Assembly (NCBI GenBank): GCA_045124505.1 | Contig: JBGVLZ010000056.1 | Location: 1-56,363 of the forward strand | Source of the DNA: RGIG7213 sp045124505 | GTDB taxonomy: Bacteria > Bacillota > Clostridia > Oscillospirales > CAG-272 | Reading direction: 5' to 3' | Length of the DNA stretch: 56,363 nt | Shown: one piece after another, positions 33,190 through 41,599 of the stretch | Layout: each line of letters starts with the position of its first letter | How positions within the stretch are numbered: position 1 is the stretch's first letter | Notes under the pieces: model-generated | The model's database searches: none | What the model saw: the letters and a program-made list of their open reading frames with translations, nothing else | Told to the model about the DNA's origin: nothing | Made by a program: the position numbers and the translations under genes

Positions 33190-34391
33190 TGATGAATATA
33201 CTTGTAACAGGTTCAGCGGGTTTTGTTGGTAAAAATCTTTGTGCAGCACTTCGTAATATTTGTGACGGCAAAGATAAAACACGCCCCGCTATAAGTGTAG
33301 GCGAAATTTTTGAATATGATATCGACACCCCTTGTGAATTACTTGACATTTATTGCCAAAAAGCTGATTTTGTGTTTAATCTTGCAGGGGTGAACCGTCC
33401 GAATAATCCTGAAGAATTTATGAAAGGGAATTTTGATTTTGCCTGCGGATTGTTTGAAAAGCTGAAAAAATATAACAATATATGTCCTGTTATGATTTCG
33501 TCTTCTATACAGGCAACGTGCATAGGGCGTTATGACAGCGATTACGGTAGGAGTAAAAAAGCCGGGGAGAAGCTTGCATTTGATTACGGAAAACAGACCG
33601 GCGCAAAAGTGCTTGTTTACCGTTTTCCAAATCTTTTCGGAAAGTGGTGCAGACCGAATTACAATTCAGCTGTAGCTACATTTTGTCATAATATTGCCAA
33701 CGATCTGCCAATTGTTGTGAATGACAGAAATATACAGTTGGAATTGCTTTATATCGATGATCTTGTTACGGAAATGCTGGATGCTCTTGAGGGGAAAGAA
33801 CATCACTGTACTTTCGATGGCATTAGTACTGTGTTGTGTAATGACGGAGAATATTGCGGTGTACCTATTACGCATAAGGTTACGCTTGGCGAAGTAGTCG
33901 ATCTGCTTGAATTATTCAAGAATCAGCCTCAAACTCTTGTTATGCCGGAAATTCCTTGCGGCTCTTTTGCCAAAAAGCTGTACAGCACGTATTTAAGCTA
34001 TCTTCCTAAAGAAAAAGTATCATTTGCACTGAAGATGAATGAGGATGCAAGGGGAAGCTTCACAGAACTAATGAAGACTGCAAGCTGCGGCCAATTCAGT
34101 GTGAATATTTCAAAACCCGGAATTACAAAAGGTCAGCATTGGCATAACACTAAGTGGGAATTTTTTATTGTTGTTTCAGGTCGAGGACTGATACAACAGA
34201 GGAAAATAGGAACAAATGAAGTTTTAAATTTTGAGGTAAGCGGTGAAAAAATCGAAGCTGTCCATATGCTTCCTGGATATACGCATAACATAATAAACTT
34301 GTCAGATACGGATAATCTTGTAACTGTCATGTGGGCAAATGAGTCATTTGATCCGGAACATCCCGATACTTTTTTTGAGGCGGTAGAATAA
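33186..34391 (+). CDS. capF: CapF/FnlB: bifunctional reductase with C-terminal cupin
   Basis: The 401-residue enzyme makes the second step of UDP-L-FucNAc synthesis (epimerisation and NADPH reduction to UDP-6-deoxy-talose-NAc). The N-terminal SDR domain (about 1-250) opens with NILVTGSAGFVGKNL; the C-terminal domain (about 285-400) is a cupin with KPGITKGQHWHNTKWEFFIVVSGRGLI and LPGYTHNIINL carrying metal ligands. The order CapE-CapF-CapG is the standard one. The ATG triplets at 33186, 33189 and 33192 are all possible starts; the first overlaps the capE stop. It ends on the first base of the capG ATG. Confidence 0.93.
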   Translation: MMMNILVTGSAGFVGKNLCAALRNICDGKDKTRPAISVGEIFEYDIDTPCELLDIYCQKADFVFNLAGVNRPNNPEEFMKGNFDFACGLFEKLKKYNNICPVMISSSIQATCIGRYDSDYGRSKKAGEKLAFDYGKQTGAKVLVYRFPNLFGKWCRPNYNSAVATFCHNIANDLPIVVNDRNIQLELLYIDDLVTEMLDALEGKEHHCTFDGISTVLCNDGEYCGVPITHKVTLGEVVDLLELFKNQPQTLVMPEIPCGSFAKKLYSTYLSYLPKEKVSFALKMNEDARGSFTELMKTASCGQFSVNISKPGITKGQHWHNTKWEFFIVVSGRGLIQQRKIGTNEVLNFEVSGEKIEAVHMLPGYTHNIINLSDTDNLVTVMWANESFDPEHPDTFFEAVE

Positions 34392-35581
34392 TGGAAATGA
34401 ATATAAAATTAGATTACAGTGATGTAAAATTTAAAAATAACGGGAAATTGAAGCTTTTGATAATCGTAGGAACACGACCTGAAATTATACGTCTATCAGC
34501 AGTTATCAACAAATGCCGTCGTTATTTTGATACGATTCTTGCGCATACAGGTCAGAACTATGACTATAACCTCAATGGCGTGTTTTTTAAAGATCTTAAG
34601 CTTGATGATCCTGAGGTATACATGGATGCTGTCGGTGACGACCTGGGTGCGACTATAGGTAACATCATAAACTGCTCTTATAAGCTGATGAACGAGATAA
34701 AGCCTGATGCGCTTCTTATTCTCGGTGATACAAATTCATGTCTGTCAGCGATATCTGCTAAAAGACTCCATATTCCTATATTCCATATGGAAGCAGGAAA
34801 TAGGTGCAAAGATGAGTGCCTTCCGGAGGAAACGAACCGCAGGATAGTTGATATAATTTCAGATGTTAATCTTGCATATTCTGAGCATGCACGTCGCTAT
34901 CTTCATGAATGTGGACTTCCCAAAGAGCGTACCTATGTTACCGGATCGCCCATGGCAGAAGTGCTGCATGGTAATCTTTCTGAAATTGAGTCGAGTGATG
35001 TGTTGGAGCGTCTTGGCCTGCAACGAAAAAAATACATATTACTGTCTGCGCATAGGGAAGAAAACATCGATACGGAAAAGAATTTTGTAAGCCTTTTCAC
35101 CGCTATAAACAAGCTTGCGGAAAAATACGATATGCCGATTCTTTATTCGTGCCACCCCCGTTCAAAGAAACGTCTGGAAAGTACAGGATTTAAATTGGAT
35201 GAGCGTGTCCGTATGAACCCTCCTCTCGGTTTTCACGATTATAATAATTTGCAAATGAATGCTTATGCTGTTGTTTCAGACAGCGGAACACTTCCTGAAG
35301 AAAGTTCATTTTTTACAAGCATTGGAAAGCCGTTTCCTGCAGTATGCATCAGAACATCTACGGAGCGTCCTGAGGCATTGGATAAAGCGTGCTTCGTTCT
35401 TGCAGGTATTGATGAGGAGAGTTTATTGCAAGCAATTGTTACTGCGGTTGATATGAACGGTAACGGCGATGATGGCATTCCGGTGCCCGATTATATCGAG
35501 GAAAATGTTTCCACAAAAGTTGTAAAGATGATCCAGTCTTATACAGGTGTGGTCAATAAAATGGTGTGGAGAAAATTTTAA
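34391..35581 (+). CDS. capG: CapG/FnlC: UDP-L-FucNAc-forming 2-epimerase
   Basis: Last step of UDP-L-FucNAc synthesis: 2-epimerisation of the talose intermediate. The 396-residue protein is a paralogue of WecB: LLIIVGTRPEIIRLSAVI, HTGQNYDYNLNGVFF, ILGDTNSCLSAI, HMEAGNRCKDECLPEETNRR, SAHREENIDTEKNF and SDSGTLPEESSFF. The motifs TGQNYDYNLNGVFF and NRCKDECLPEE set it apart from the ManNAc-forming enzyme at 30257. It is coupled to capF by a one-base TAATG overlap. The three genes are consistent with a complete UDP-L-FucNAc pathway from UDP-GlcNAc. Confidence 0.93.
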   Translation: MEMNIKLDYSDVKFKNNGKLKLLIIVGTRPEIIRLSAVINKCRRYFDTILAHTGQNYDYNLNGVFFKDLKLDDPEVYMDAVGDDLGATIGNIINCSYKLMNEIKPDALLILGDTNSCLSAISAKRLHIPIFHMEAGNRCKDECLPEETNRRIVDIISDVNLAYSEHARRYLHECGLPKERTYVTGSPMAEVLHGNLSEIESSDVLERLGLQRKKYILLSAHREENIDTEKNFVSLFTAINKLAEKYDMPILYSCHPRSKKRLESTGFKLDERVRMNPPLGFHDYNNLQMNAYAVVSDSGTLPEESSFFTSIGKPFPAVCIRTSTERPEALDKACFVLAGIDEESLLQAIVTAVDMNGNGDDGIPVPDYIEENVSTKVVKMIQSYTGVVNKMVWRKF

Positions 35582-35636
35582 TATATGATTTGATGGTAAA
35601 CGCAGATATTCTTCGCATATAATATTGGAGAAAAAG

Positions 35637-36806
35637 ATGGATAAATTTCAAAAAGATTATATTGGCTTGCTAAAATCAGCTTTTGATAATAGAATATATG
35701 TACTGCAATCTGATTTTGATTGGGCGAGGGCAGTTAACGTATCAAGAGAACATAATATTGCTCCGATAATGTTTTACGGAGCACTTAACAGCGGTGCTTT
35801 GCCGGATTCATCACACATGCTTGAGCTTCAGAAAATGACGGTCAAAGCGCTTACTGTAAGCACAAGACAGCTGTATGACATTGAGCAAATAGAAAGTATT
35901 TTCAAAAGAGAAAATATTGATTATATGCCTCTTAAAGGAACTATACTTAAATCTTTGTTCCCAAAGCCTGAAATGCGAACGATGGGTGATGCCGATATTC
36001 TTATCAAACTTGATCAGTATCCCGCAATCGAAAAAATTATGGCAGACCTCGGTTTTGTATTTCAGTATGAGTCTGACCATGAGCTTGTGTGGAAAAAGCC
36101 GCCATTGGTTGTAGAACTTCATAAGAGTGTTATGACATCGTATAACAAAGATTTTTACGGATATTTCGGCGACGGTTGGCAGATTGCGAAAAAAATGTCA
36201 GACTGTTCAAAATACGAAATGACGGATGAAGATTTTTTTATCTATATTTTTGTTCACTTTACAAAGCATTACAGAATTTCCGGCATTGGCATAAAGCATC
36301 TGCTTGATCTTTGGGTTTATTCAAAAGCACGCCCTGAATTGGATTTTAACTATGTGCAGGGTGAACTTGAAAAAATGCATCTTGGTATATTTTATACAAA
36401 TGTTATGAAAACGACAAGGGTGTGGTTTGAAGGCGAACAAGCAACCGACGAAACCGATCTTATAACCAATGTGATTTTTAACAGCGGTCAGTACGGAACG
36501 GCAGAAATGGCGATTGTAAACCGTGCACTGCAAGACGGAAGAAAATCAGCATTAAGTGCCAAGATCGCCGGTGTTTTTAAGAGCTTGTTTTTGCCGTATT
36601 CGGAAATGAAGAAAAAGTATAAAATACTTGGGAAATTGCCGATTTTACTGCCTGTTATGTGGATGGTGCGTTGCTTTGATATTGTATTTTTCAAAAAAGA
36701 TAAAGTGAAAAGCTATAAGAACGGTATGAACAAGATAAACTCCGAAAGTATTGAAAAAAATGCTCAAGCACTTCGTTTTGTCGGTCTTGATTTTGATAAC
36801 GAATAA
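35637..36806 (+). CDS. nucleotidyltransferase-fold protein (NTP_transf_5)
   Basis: A 389-residue protein of the NTP_transf_5 family (PF14907). The core YMPLKGTILKSLFPKPEMRTMGDADILI (given for its motifs KGT and GDADILI) holds the conserved D-x-D, and ELVWKKPPLVVELHKS follows. These proteins occur at the ends of polysaccharide loci in Clostridia and Proteobacteria, and the reaction is unknown. The C-terminus is basic with one hydrophobic stretch (LPILLPVMWMVRCFDIVFF, about 340-360), so it may touch the membrane. ATG 35637 is preferred because GGAGAAAA precedes it. It is the last gene before the operon terminator. Confidence 0.8.
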   Translation: MDKFQKDYIGLLKSAFDNRIYVLQSDFDWARAVNVSREHNIAPIMFYGALNSGALPDSSHMLELQKMTVKALTVSTRQLYDIEQIESIFKRENIDYMPLKGTILKSLFPKPEMRTMGDADILIKLDQYPAIEKIMADLGFVFQYESDHELVWKKPPLVVELHKSVMTSYNKDFYGYFGDGWQIAKKMSDCSKYEMTDEDFFIYIFVHFTKHYRISGIGIKHLLDLWVYSKARPELDFNYVQGELEKMHLGIFYTNVMKTTRVWFEGEQATDETDLITNVIFNSGQYGTAEMAIVNRALQDGRKSALSAKIAGVFKSLFLPYSEMKKKYKILGKLPILLPVMWMVRCFDIVFFKKDKVKSYKNGMNKINSESIEKNAQALRFVGLDFDNE

Positions 36807-36840
36807 TCGGGATCATATTTAAAAGTGAAAGTGATTTTTT

Positions 36841-36889
36841 AAACATTATCCGCAAAATTCATTAAAAGTATTGCGGATAATGTTTTTTT
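36841..36889 (+). terminator. terminator of the polysaccharide operon
   Basis: A perfect 15-bp stem AAACATTATCCGCAA (36841-36855)/TTGCGGATAATGTTT (36871-36885), 15-base loop and seven Ts. Confidence 0.88.
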
Positions 36890-36931
36890 CGGCAAATTTT
36901 AAAAAACTTATATAAAAATCATTAAAATGTC

Positions 36932-36960
36932 TTGAATTATTCAATATTATATAGTATAAT
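36932..36960 (+). promoter_or_regulatory. promoter of the hydCBA operon
   Basis: TTGAAT (36932-36937), 17 bases, TATAAT (36955-36960). Transcription would start near 36967 and leave a leader of about 130 bases before hydC. Confidence 0.75.
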
Positions 36961-36976
36961 GAAGTCAATATATCGA

Positions 36977-37064
36977 AGCGCATAGATTGCACCTACGCCG
37001 TCACGTCAATTTTGTTCGTGCGGCAATTTTTGCGGAACGCTCTATGTGTGCATTTTGTTGCGCT
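36977..37064 (+). promoter_or_regulatory. structured leader RNA of the hydCBA operon
   Basis: Outer helix GCGCATAGA (36978-36986) with TCTATGTGT (37041-37049), nine pairs with two G-U. Inside it is a hairpin GCCG-T-CACG (36997-37005) with CGTG-CGGC (37017-37024), and a small GCG-GAA-CGC hairpin (37032-37040). This makes a three-way-junction-like fold. An alternative partner for the 5' strand exists: AGCGCA (36977-36982) with TGCGCT (37059-37064), which would open the outer helix. It does not match a riboswitch family that I recognise. Confidence 0.45.
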
Positions 37065-37100
37065 AAATCACATTATTTTTATGAGGAGGTTATATCATGA
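37044..37100 (+). CDS. possible Cys-rich upstream reading frame before hydC
   Basis: ATG at 37044 opens 18 codons beginning MCAFCCAKSH (three Cys in the first six codons); the TGA overlaps the hydC ATG (ATGA). A weak site GGAA lies 6 bases before. The start codon lies inside the outer helix of the leader RNA and the frame reads through the hydC ribosome site. Coupling or sensing of cysteine supply is conceivable; chance is also possible, because the frame is short. Confidence 0.25.
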   Translation: MCAFCCAKSHYFYEEVIS

Positions 37101-37606
37101 ATGAAAAAACCTTGATTCCTTTCAAGGGAACAGTCGTTCAGGAGGAGCAACTCAAAGAAGTCATCGCCAAACACCGTGATCAGAAGGGCGGACTTATGCC
37201 CGTACTTCAGGAGGCGCAGGGCATCTACGGTTATCTTCCCATCGAAGTGCAGACTATGATCGCAGACGGTCTGGGCATTTCCTTGTCGGAGGTTTACGGC
37301 GTTGCTACGTTCTATTCCCAGTTTTCACTTACACCCAAGGGCAAGCACAAGATCAGTGTCTGCCTCGGTACCGCTTGCTATGTTAAGGGTTCCGATAAAA
37401 TACTTGAGGCTATTGAAGCACGCCTCGGCGTTAAGTCGGGCGAATGCACAGAAGACGGTCTGTTTTCTATCGATGCATGCCGTTGCGTAGGTGCGTGCGG
37501 TCTTGCACCTGTTATGCTCGTAGGCGAAGATGTTTACGGTAAGGTAACAACAGCGCAGGTTCCCGCAATACTTGATTCATACCGCAATGAAGGAGGGGAC
37601 AAATAA
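37097..37606 (+). CDS. hydC: HydC/NuoE-like [2Fe-2S] subunit of the bifurcating hydrogenase
   Basis: A 169-residue NuoE-type subunit with a thioredoxin-like [2Fe-2S] domain: C89-x4-C94 (SVCLGTACYVKG) and C130-x3-C134 (CVGACG), after the helical N-terminal part with YGVATFYSQF. In trimeric electron-bifurcating hydrogenases it passes electrons within the HydABC complex. A strong GAGGAGG site precedes the ATG. Codons are markedly those of highly expressed genes (many GGT, AAG, CTC and GTT), unlike the capsule genes to the left. Its stop overlaps the hydB start. Confidence 0.93.
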   Translation: MNEKTLIPFKGTVVQEEQLKEVIAKHRDQKGGLMPVLQEAQGIYGYLPIEVQTMIADGLGISLSEVYGVATFYSQFSLTPKGKHKISVCLGTACYVKGSDKILEAIEARLGVKSGECTEDGLFSIDACRCVGACGLAPVMLVGEDVYGKVTTAQVPAILDSYRNEGGDK

Positions 37607-39498
37607 TGACTCTCGAACAGCTTAATCAAATCAAAGATAAGTATGCTGACCTCGTTAAGGTCAGAAAGATCGTTGCAGAGGAAGGCGAAAAGCTCGCAAA
37701 GGTAACAGGCTACCGCAAGCAGGTTCTCGTTTGCGGAAGTACAGGCTGTAATTCCTCAGGCAGTAAAAAGGTGCTTGCAGCTCTTGAAGAAGAACTGAAG
37801 GCAGAAGGACTTGAAGAAGAAATACTTGTTGTAAGAACAGGTTGTTTCGGTCTTTGCGCACTTGGTCCTATCATGATCGTATATCCCGAAGGTGCATTTT
37901 ATGCACAGGCAACTCCCGAAAGCGTAAAGAGAGTTGTTAAGGAACACCTCAAGGAAGGTAACATCGTTAAAGATCTTCTTTATCAGGAAACAGTACACGC
38001 TGACGGTTCTATCATCTCGCTTTATGAAACAAACTTCTACAAGAAGCAGCTCAGAATATCGCTTCGTAACTGCGGTGTTATAGACCCCGAAAACATCAAC
38101 GAATACATAGCAACAGACGGTTACCAGGCTCTTGCTAAGGTAGTAACCTCTATGACTCCCGATGATGTTATCAATGAGCTTCTTGAATCCGGCATCAGAG
38201 GACGTGGCGGTGCAGGCTTCCCCACGGGTAAAAAGTGGGCATTTGCAAAGGCAACTCCCGGCGATATCAAGTATGTTTGCTGTAACGCAGACGAAGGCGA
38301 CCCCGGTGCGTTCATGGACCGTTCAATCCTTGAAGGCGACCCCCATGCTATCATCGAAGCTATGGCAATTGCAGGTTACACAATAGGCGCTAAGCAGGGT
38401 TACGTTTACGTACGTGCTGAGTATCCTGTTGCTGTTGAAAGACTTAACATCGCTATTGCTCAGGCAAAAGAACTCGGTGTTCTCGGTAAGAACATTTTCG
38501 GAACAGATTTCGAATTTGATATAGAGATCCGTCTTGGCGCGGGCGCATTTGTATGCGGCGAAGAAACAGCGCTTATGACATCTATCGAAGGTAACAGAGG
38601 CGAACCCAGACCCCGTCCTCCGTTCCCTGCAGTTAAGGGCTTGTTCGGTAAACCCACAGTTCTTAACAACGTTGAAACACTTTCCAACATTCCTCAGATC
38701 ATCCGCAAGGGTGCTAAATGGTATTCCGCAATGGGTACTGAAACATCCAAGGGTACAAAGGTATTTGCGCTCGGCGGTAAGATCACAAACGTAGGTCTTG
38801 TTGAAATTCCCATGGGTACAACACTTCGTGAGATCGTTGAGGAGATCGGCGGCGGTATTCCCAACGGCAAGAAGTTCAAGGCTGCTCAGACAGGTGGTCC
38901 TTCAGGCGGTTGTATCCCCGCAGAACATATTGACACACCTATCGACTATGAACATTTGACAGCTCTCGGCTCAATGATGGGCTCCGGCGGTCTTATCATC
39001 ATGGATGAAGATACATGTATGGTCGATATTTCCAAGTTCTACCTTGACTTTACCGTTGATGAATCCTGCGGTAAATGTACACCTTGCCGTATCGGTACAA
39101 AGAGACTTATTCAGCTTCTTGAAAAGATCACCGAAGGTAACGGCGAAATGGCAGACCTCGAAAAGATCGAGGAGCTTGCAAACCATATGAAGACATCCTC
39201 CCTTTGCGCACTTGGTCAGTCTGCTCCCAACCCTGTTTTGTCAACTCTCAAGTACTTCAAGAATGAATACATTGAGCATATCGTTGACAAGAAATGTTCA
39301 GCAGGCGTATGTAAGAGCATGCTCAGATACGAGATCGAAGCTGATCTCTGTAAGGGTTGTACGCTTTGCGCAAAGAAATGTCCTGTTGCCGCTATTACAG
39401 GTACAGTTAAGCAGGTTCACACAATTGATCAGTCCAAGTGTATCAAGTGCGGACTTTGCGAATCAAGCTGTAAGTTCAAGGCAATAGTGAAGAAATAA
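37606..39498 (+). CDS. hydB: HydB/NuoF-like flavin subunit of the bifurcating hydrogenase
   Basis: The 630-residue subunit binds NAD(H) and FMN. In order: N-terminal thioredoxin-like [2Fe-2S] domain (about 1-125; CGSTGCNSSGS, TGCFGLCALGP), the Nuo51 FMN/NADH fold with RGRGGAGFPTGKKW (about 197-210) and NADEGDPGAF, an SLBB region, the CGKCTPCRIG [4Fe-4S] site (about 487-496), and a C-terminal two-cluster ferredoxin domain (CKGCTLCAKKCP near 582 and CIKCGLCESSC). This is the full domain set of bifurcating HydB: NADH and reduced ferredoxin are used together to make H2, or the reverse. Confidence 0.95.
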   Translation: MTLEQLNQIKDKYADLVKVRKIVAEEGEKLAKVTGYRKQVLVCGSTGCNSSGSKKVLAALEEELKAEGLEEEILVVRTGCFGLCALGPIMIVYPEGAFYAQATPESVKRVVKEHLKEGNIVKDLLYQETVHADGSIISLYETNFYKKQLRISLRNCGVIDPENINEYIATDGYQALAKVVTSMTPDDVINELLESGIRGRGGAGFPTGKKWAFAKATPGDIKYVCCNADEGDPGAFMDRSILEGDPHAIIEAMAIAGYTIGAKQGYVYVRAEYPVAVERLNIAIAQAKELGVLGKNIFGTDFEFDIEIRLGAGAFVCGEETALMTSIEGNRGEPRPRPPFPAVKGLFGKPTVLNNVETLSNIPQIIRKGAKWYSAMGTETSKGTKVFALGGKITNVGLVEIPMGTTLREIVEEIGGGIPNGKKFKAAQTGGPSGGCIPAEHIDTPIDYEHLTALGSMMGSGGLIIMDEDTCMVDISKFYLDFTVDESCGKCTPCRIGTKRLIQLLEKITEGNGEMADLEKIEELANHMKTSSLCALGQSAPNPVLSTLKYFKNEYIEHIVDKKCSAGVCKSMLRYEIEADLCKGCTLCAKKCPVAAITGTVKQVHTIDQSKCIKCGLCESSCKFKAIVKK

Positions 39499-39512
39499 GG
39501 AGGTATCAGGTA

Positions 39513-41249
39513 ATGGAAATGGTAAATCTTAAAATAAACGGCGTATCCGTTTCGGTTCCTGCAGGTTCAACAATTCTTGAAGCTGCCAGAGCTGCAAACA
39601 TCACGATACCCACACTCTGCTACCTCAAGGATATCAACTGCATCGGCGCTTGCCGTATATGCCTTGTTGAAGTAAAGGGTGCAAGAGGCCCCGTTGCCGC
39701 TTGTGTATATCCTGTATCCGAGGGTATGGAGGTTCTTACAAACACACCCAAGATCAGAGCTTCAAGAAAAACAACACTTGAACTCATCCTTTCAGCTCAT
39801 AACAAAAAGTGTCTTTCATGCGTAAGAAGTGACAACTGTGAGCTTCAAAAGCTCGCACACGACTACGGCGTAGATGAAGACAGATTCTCAGGCGAAGGTA
39901 AGGACTATGAAATAGACAGATCTTCTCCCTATGTCGTAAGAGATAACAACAAGTGCGTAAACTGTATGCGTTGCGTTGCTGCTTGTAAGAATATGCAGAG
40001 CGTTTCCTGCATCGGTGCTATCAGGAGAGGCTTCAACGTTCACGTTGGATGTGCTTTCGATAAGGATCTTGCAGATTCTCCTTGCGTAGGATGCGGTCAG
40101 TGTATCGTTGCGTGCCCCGTTGGTGCACTTACAGAAAACAGCCAGACAGCAAAGGTTTGGGATGCTATTGCAGATCCTAACAAGAAGGTTGTTGTATTTA
40201 CAGCTCCTTCCATCCGTGCAACACTCGGCGAAGCATTCGATATGCCTATCGGTACGAATGTTGAAGGTAAGATGGTAAGCGCTATCAGAGGTCTCGGCGT
40301 TGACAACGTATTCAATATGGATGTAACTGCTGACCTTACGATCGTTGAAGAAGCAAACGAGCTTATTGAACGTATCACAGAGAAGAAGACACTTCCGATG
40401 TTCACATCATGCTGCCCCGGTTGGGTCAAGTTCTGTGAGCATTACTATCCCGATTTCCTCTCTCACATCTCATCCTGTAAATCTCCTCAGCAGATGTTCG
40501 GTGCAGTTCTTAAGAGCTATTACTGCCAGAAGAACGGAATTGATCCCAAGGATCTCTTCGTTGTCAGCGTAATTCCTTGTACAGCAAAGAAGTTTGAGGT
40601 AACAAGAGAAGAGCAGAGAACACAGGAGTTGGACGATGTAGATGTAGCTCTCACAACACGTGAGCTTGCAAGAATGATAAAGGAAGCAGGCATCAACTTT
40701 ACTGAGCTTGCTGACGAAAAGTTTGACGATCCCTTTGAAACAGCTTCCGGCGGTGCGGCTATCTTCGGCGCAACAGGCGGTGTTATGGAAGCGGCTCTCC
40801 GTACAGCGGCTTACAAGCTCGACGGTACAGCTGATGCTATCGAGTTCAAGGAAGTCAGAGGCACACAGGGAATTAAGGAAGCAACATACACAATTGCAGG
40901 TATTGAGCTTAATATCGCTGTTGTTTCAGGTCTTGCAAATGCAAGAAAGGTTATCGATGCTATCAATGCAGGCGAAAAGAACTACCATATGGTAGAGGTT
41001 ATGGCTTGTCCCGGCGGTTGTATCAACGGCGGCGGTCAGCCTACACAGAGCGATGCTGTTCGTAACACAGTTGACCTCAAGACATTGAGAGCAAAGGCGC
41101 TTTACGATGCAGATGCTGCAATGACTCTCAGAAAGTCACACGAAAGCCCTGTTATCAAGATGCTCTATGATGAGTATTTTGAAGCACCCGGAAAGCACAA
41201 GGCTCATGAGCTTCTCCACACAACATACGTTAAGAGAGGCACACACTAA
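39513..41249 (+). CDS. hydA: [FeFe]-hydrogenase catalytic subunit HydA (group A3-like)
   Basis: A 578-residue enzyme with a plant-type [2Fe-2S] domain (about 1-78), the His-ligated cluster region (AHNKKCLSC), two [4Fe-4S] clusters (CVNCMRCVAAC; CVGCGQCIVACP), the H-cluster domain and a small-subunit-like end. H-cluster motifs: FTSCCPGW (297-304), IPCTAKKFE (354-362) and EVMACPGGCINGGGQP with C499 and C503. The second motif normally starts with Met; here it is I354. The extra C-terminal [2Fe-2S] domain of the Thermotoga enzyme is absent. The three genes encode a complete soluble NAD-dependent bifurcating hydrogenase; maturation genes HydEFG are not in the window. Confidence 0.96.
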   Translation: MEMVNLKINGVSVSVPAGSTILEAARAANITIPTLCYLKDINCIGACRICLVEVKGARGPVAACVYPVSEGMEVLTNTPKIRASRKTTLELILSAHNKKCLSCVRSDNCELQKLAHDYGVDEDRFSGEGKDYEIDRSSPYVVRDNNKCVNCMRCVAACKNMQSVSCIGAIRRGFNVHVGCAFDKDLADSPCVGCGQCIVACPVGALTENSQTAKVWDAIADPNKKVVVFTAPSIRATLGEAFDMPIGTNVEGKMVSAIRGLGVDNVFNMDVTADLTIVEEANELIERITEKKTLPMFTSCCPGWVKFCEHYYPDFLSHISSCKSPQQMFGAVLKSYYCQKNGIDPKDLFVVSVIPCTAKKFEVTREEQRTQELDDVDVALTTRELARMIKEAGINFTELADEKFDDPFETASGGAAIFGATGGVMEAALRTAAYKLDGTADAIEFKEVRGTQGIKEATYTIAGIELNIAVVSGLANARKVIDAINAGEKNYHMVEVMACPGGCINGGGQPTQSDAVRNTVDLKTLRAKALYDADAAMTLRKSHESPVIKMLYDEYFEAPGKHKAHELLHTTYVKRGTH

Positions 41250-41275
41250 GCTATAGCTTAATGGTATAAAAAACG

Positions 41276-41311
41276 ATCCCTACAGCATTAACGTGCTGTA
41301 GGGATTTTTTG
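41276..41311 (+). terminator. terminator of the hydCBA operon
   Basis: ATCCCTACAGCA (41276-41287), 6-base loop, TGCTGTAGGGAT (41294-41305), then six Ts. Confidence 0.92.
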
Positions 41312-41319
41312 TTTACTGA

Positions 41320-41454
41320 AAACCACCTGCAGGCTGTGGGGAGAGGCTTTTGCCGACGAGTAATCCCTCCGCAGCGTAAGCCTTCCCCAGTCACTTGACG
41401 AAGTCAAGTGATGGGAGACAGGTGGCAGCCGCAGGCTGACGGATGAGGTGGTTT
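41320..41454. repeat. 135-bp intergenic element with AAACCACCT inverted ends
   Basis: Ends AAACCACCT (41320-41328) and AGGTGGTTT (41446-41454) are perfect inverted repeats. Inside are the hairpins CACTTGAC-GAA-GTCAAGTG (41392-41410) and CAGCC-GCA-GGCTG (41426-41438). Sequences of this make-up (cctcatccgtcagcc..., then gaaggct on the minus strand) look like the abundant intergenic repeats I know from gut Clostridia. No gene is visible. Confidence 0.6.
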
Positions 41455-41473
41455 GTATGTTACCAAACTCATC

Positions 41474-41594
41474 ATCCGCCTCAAAATGTATAAATATACT
41501 AAAAACGGGAGTGTGCCCCCCTACAGAATAAATATTCAAAAAATACATGGGGCGACTTATTTTTGGGGGTTATTTCCTTAAATGAGCCAGCCTC
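41474..41594 (+). repeat. inverted-repeat intergenic element, copy 2 (5'-truncated)
   Basis: Begins at the internal block ATCCGCCTCAAAATG and runs to the conserved right end TTATTTCCTTAAATGAGC. It lacks the first ~60 bases found in copies 1, 3 and 4, which are replaced by the AAACCACCT element. It shares TATAAATATACTAAAA, CGGGAGTGTG, CTACAGAATAAATATTC and GGGGCGACTTATTTTT with the others. Confidence 0.75.
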
Positions 41595-41599
41595 AGGCT

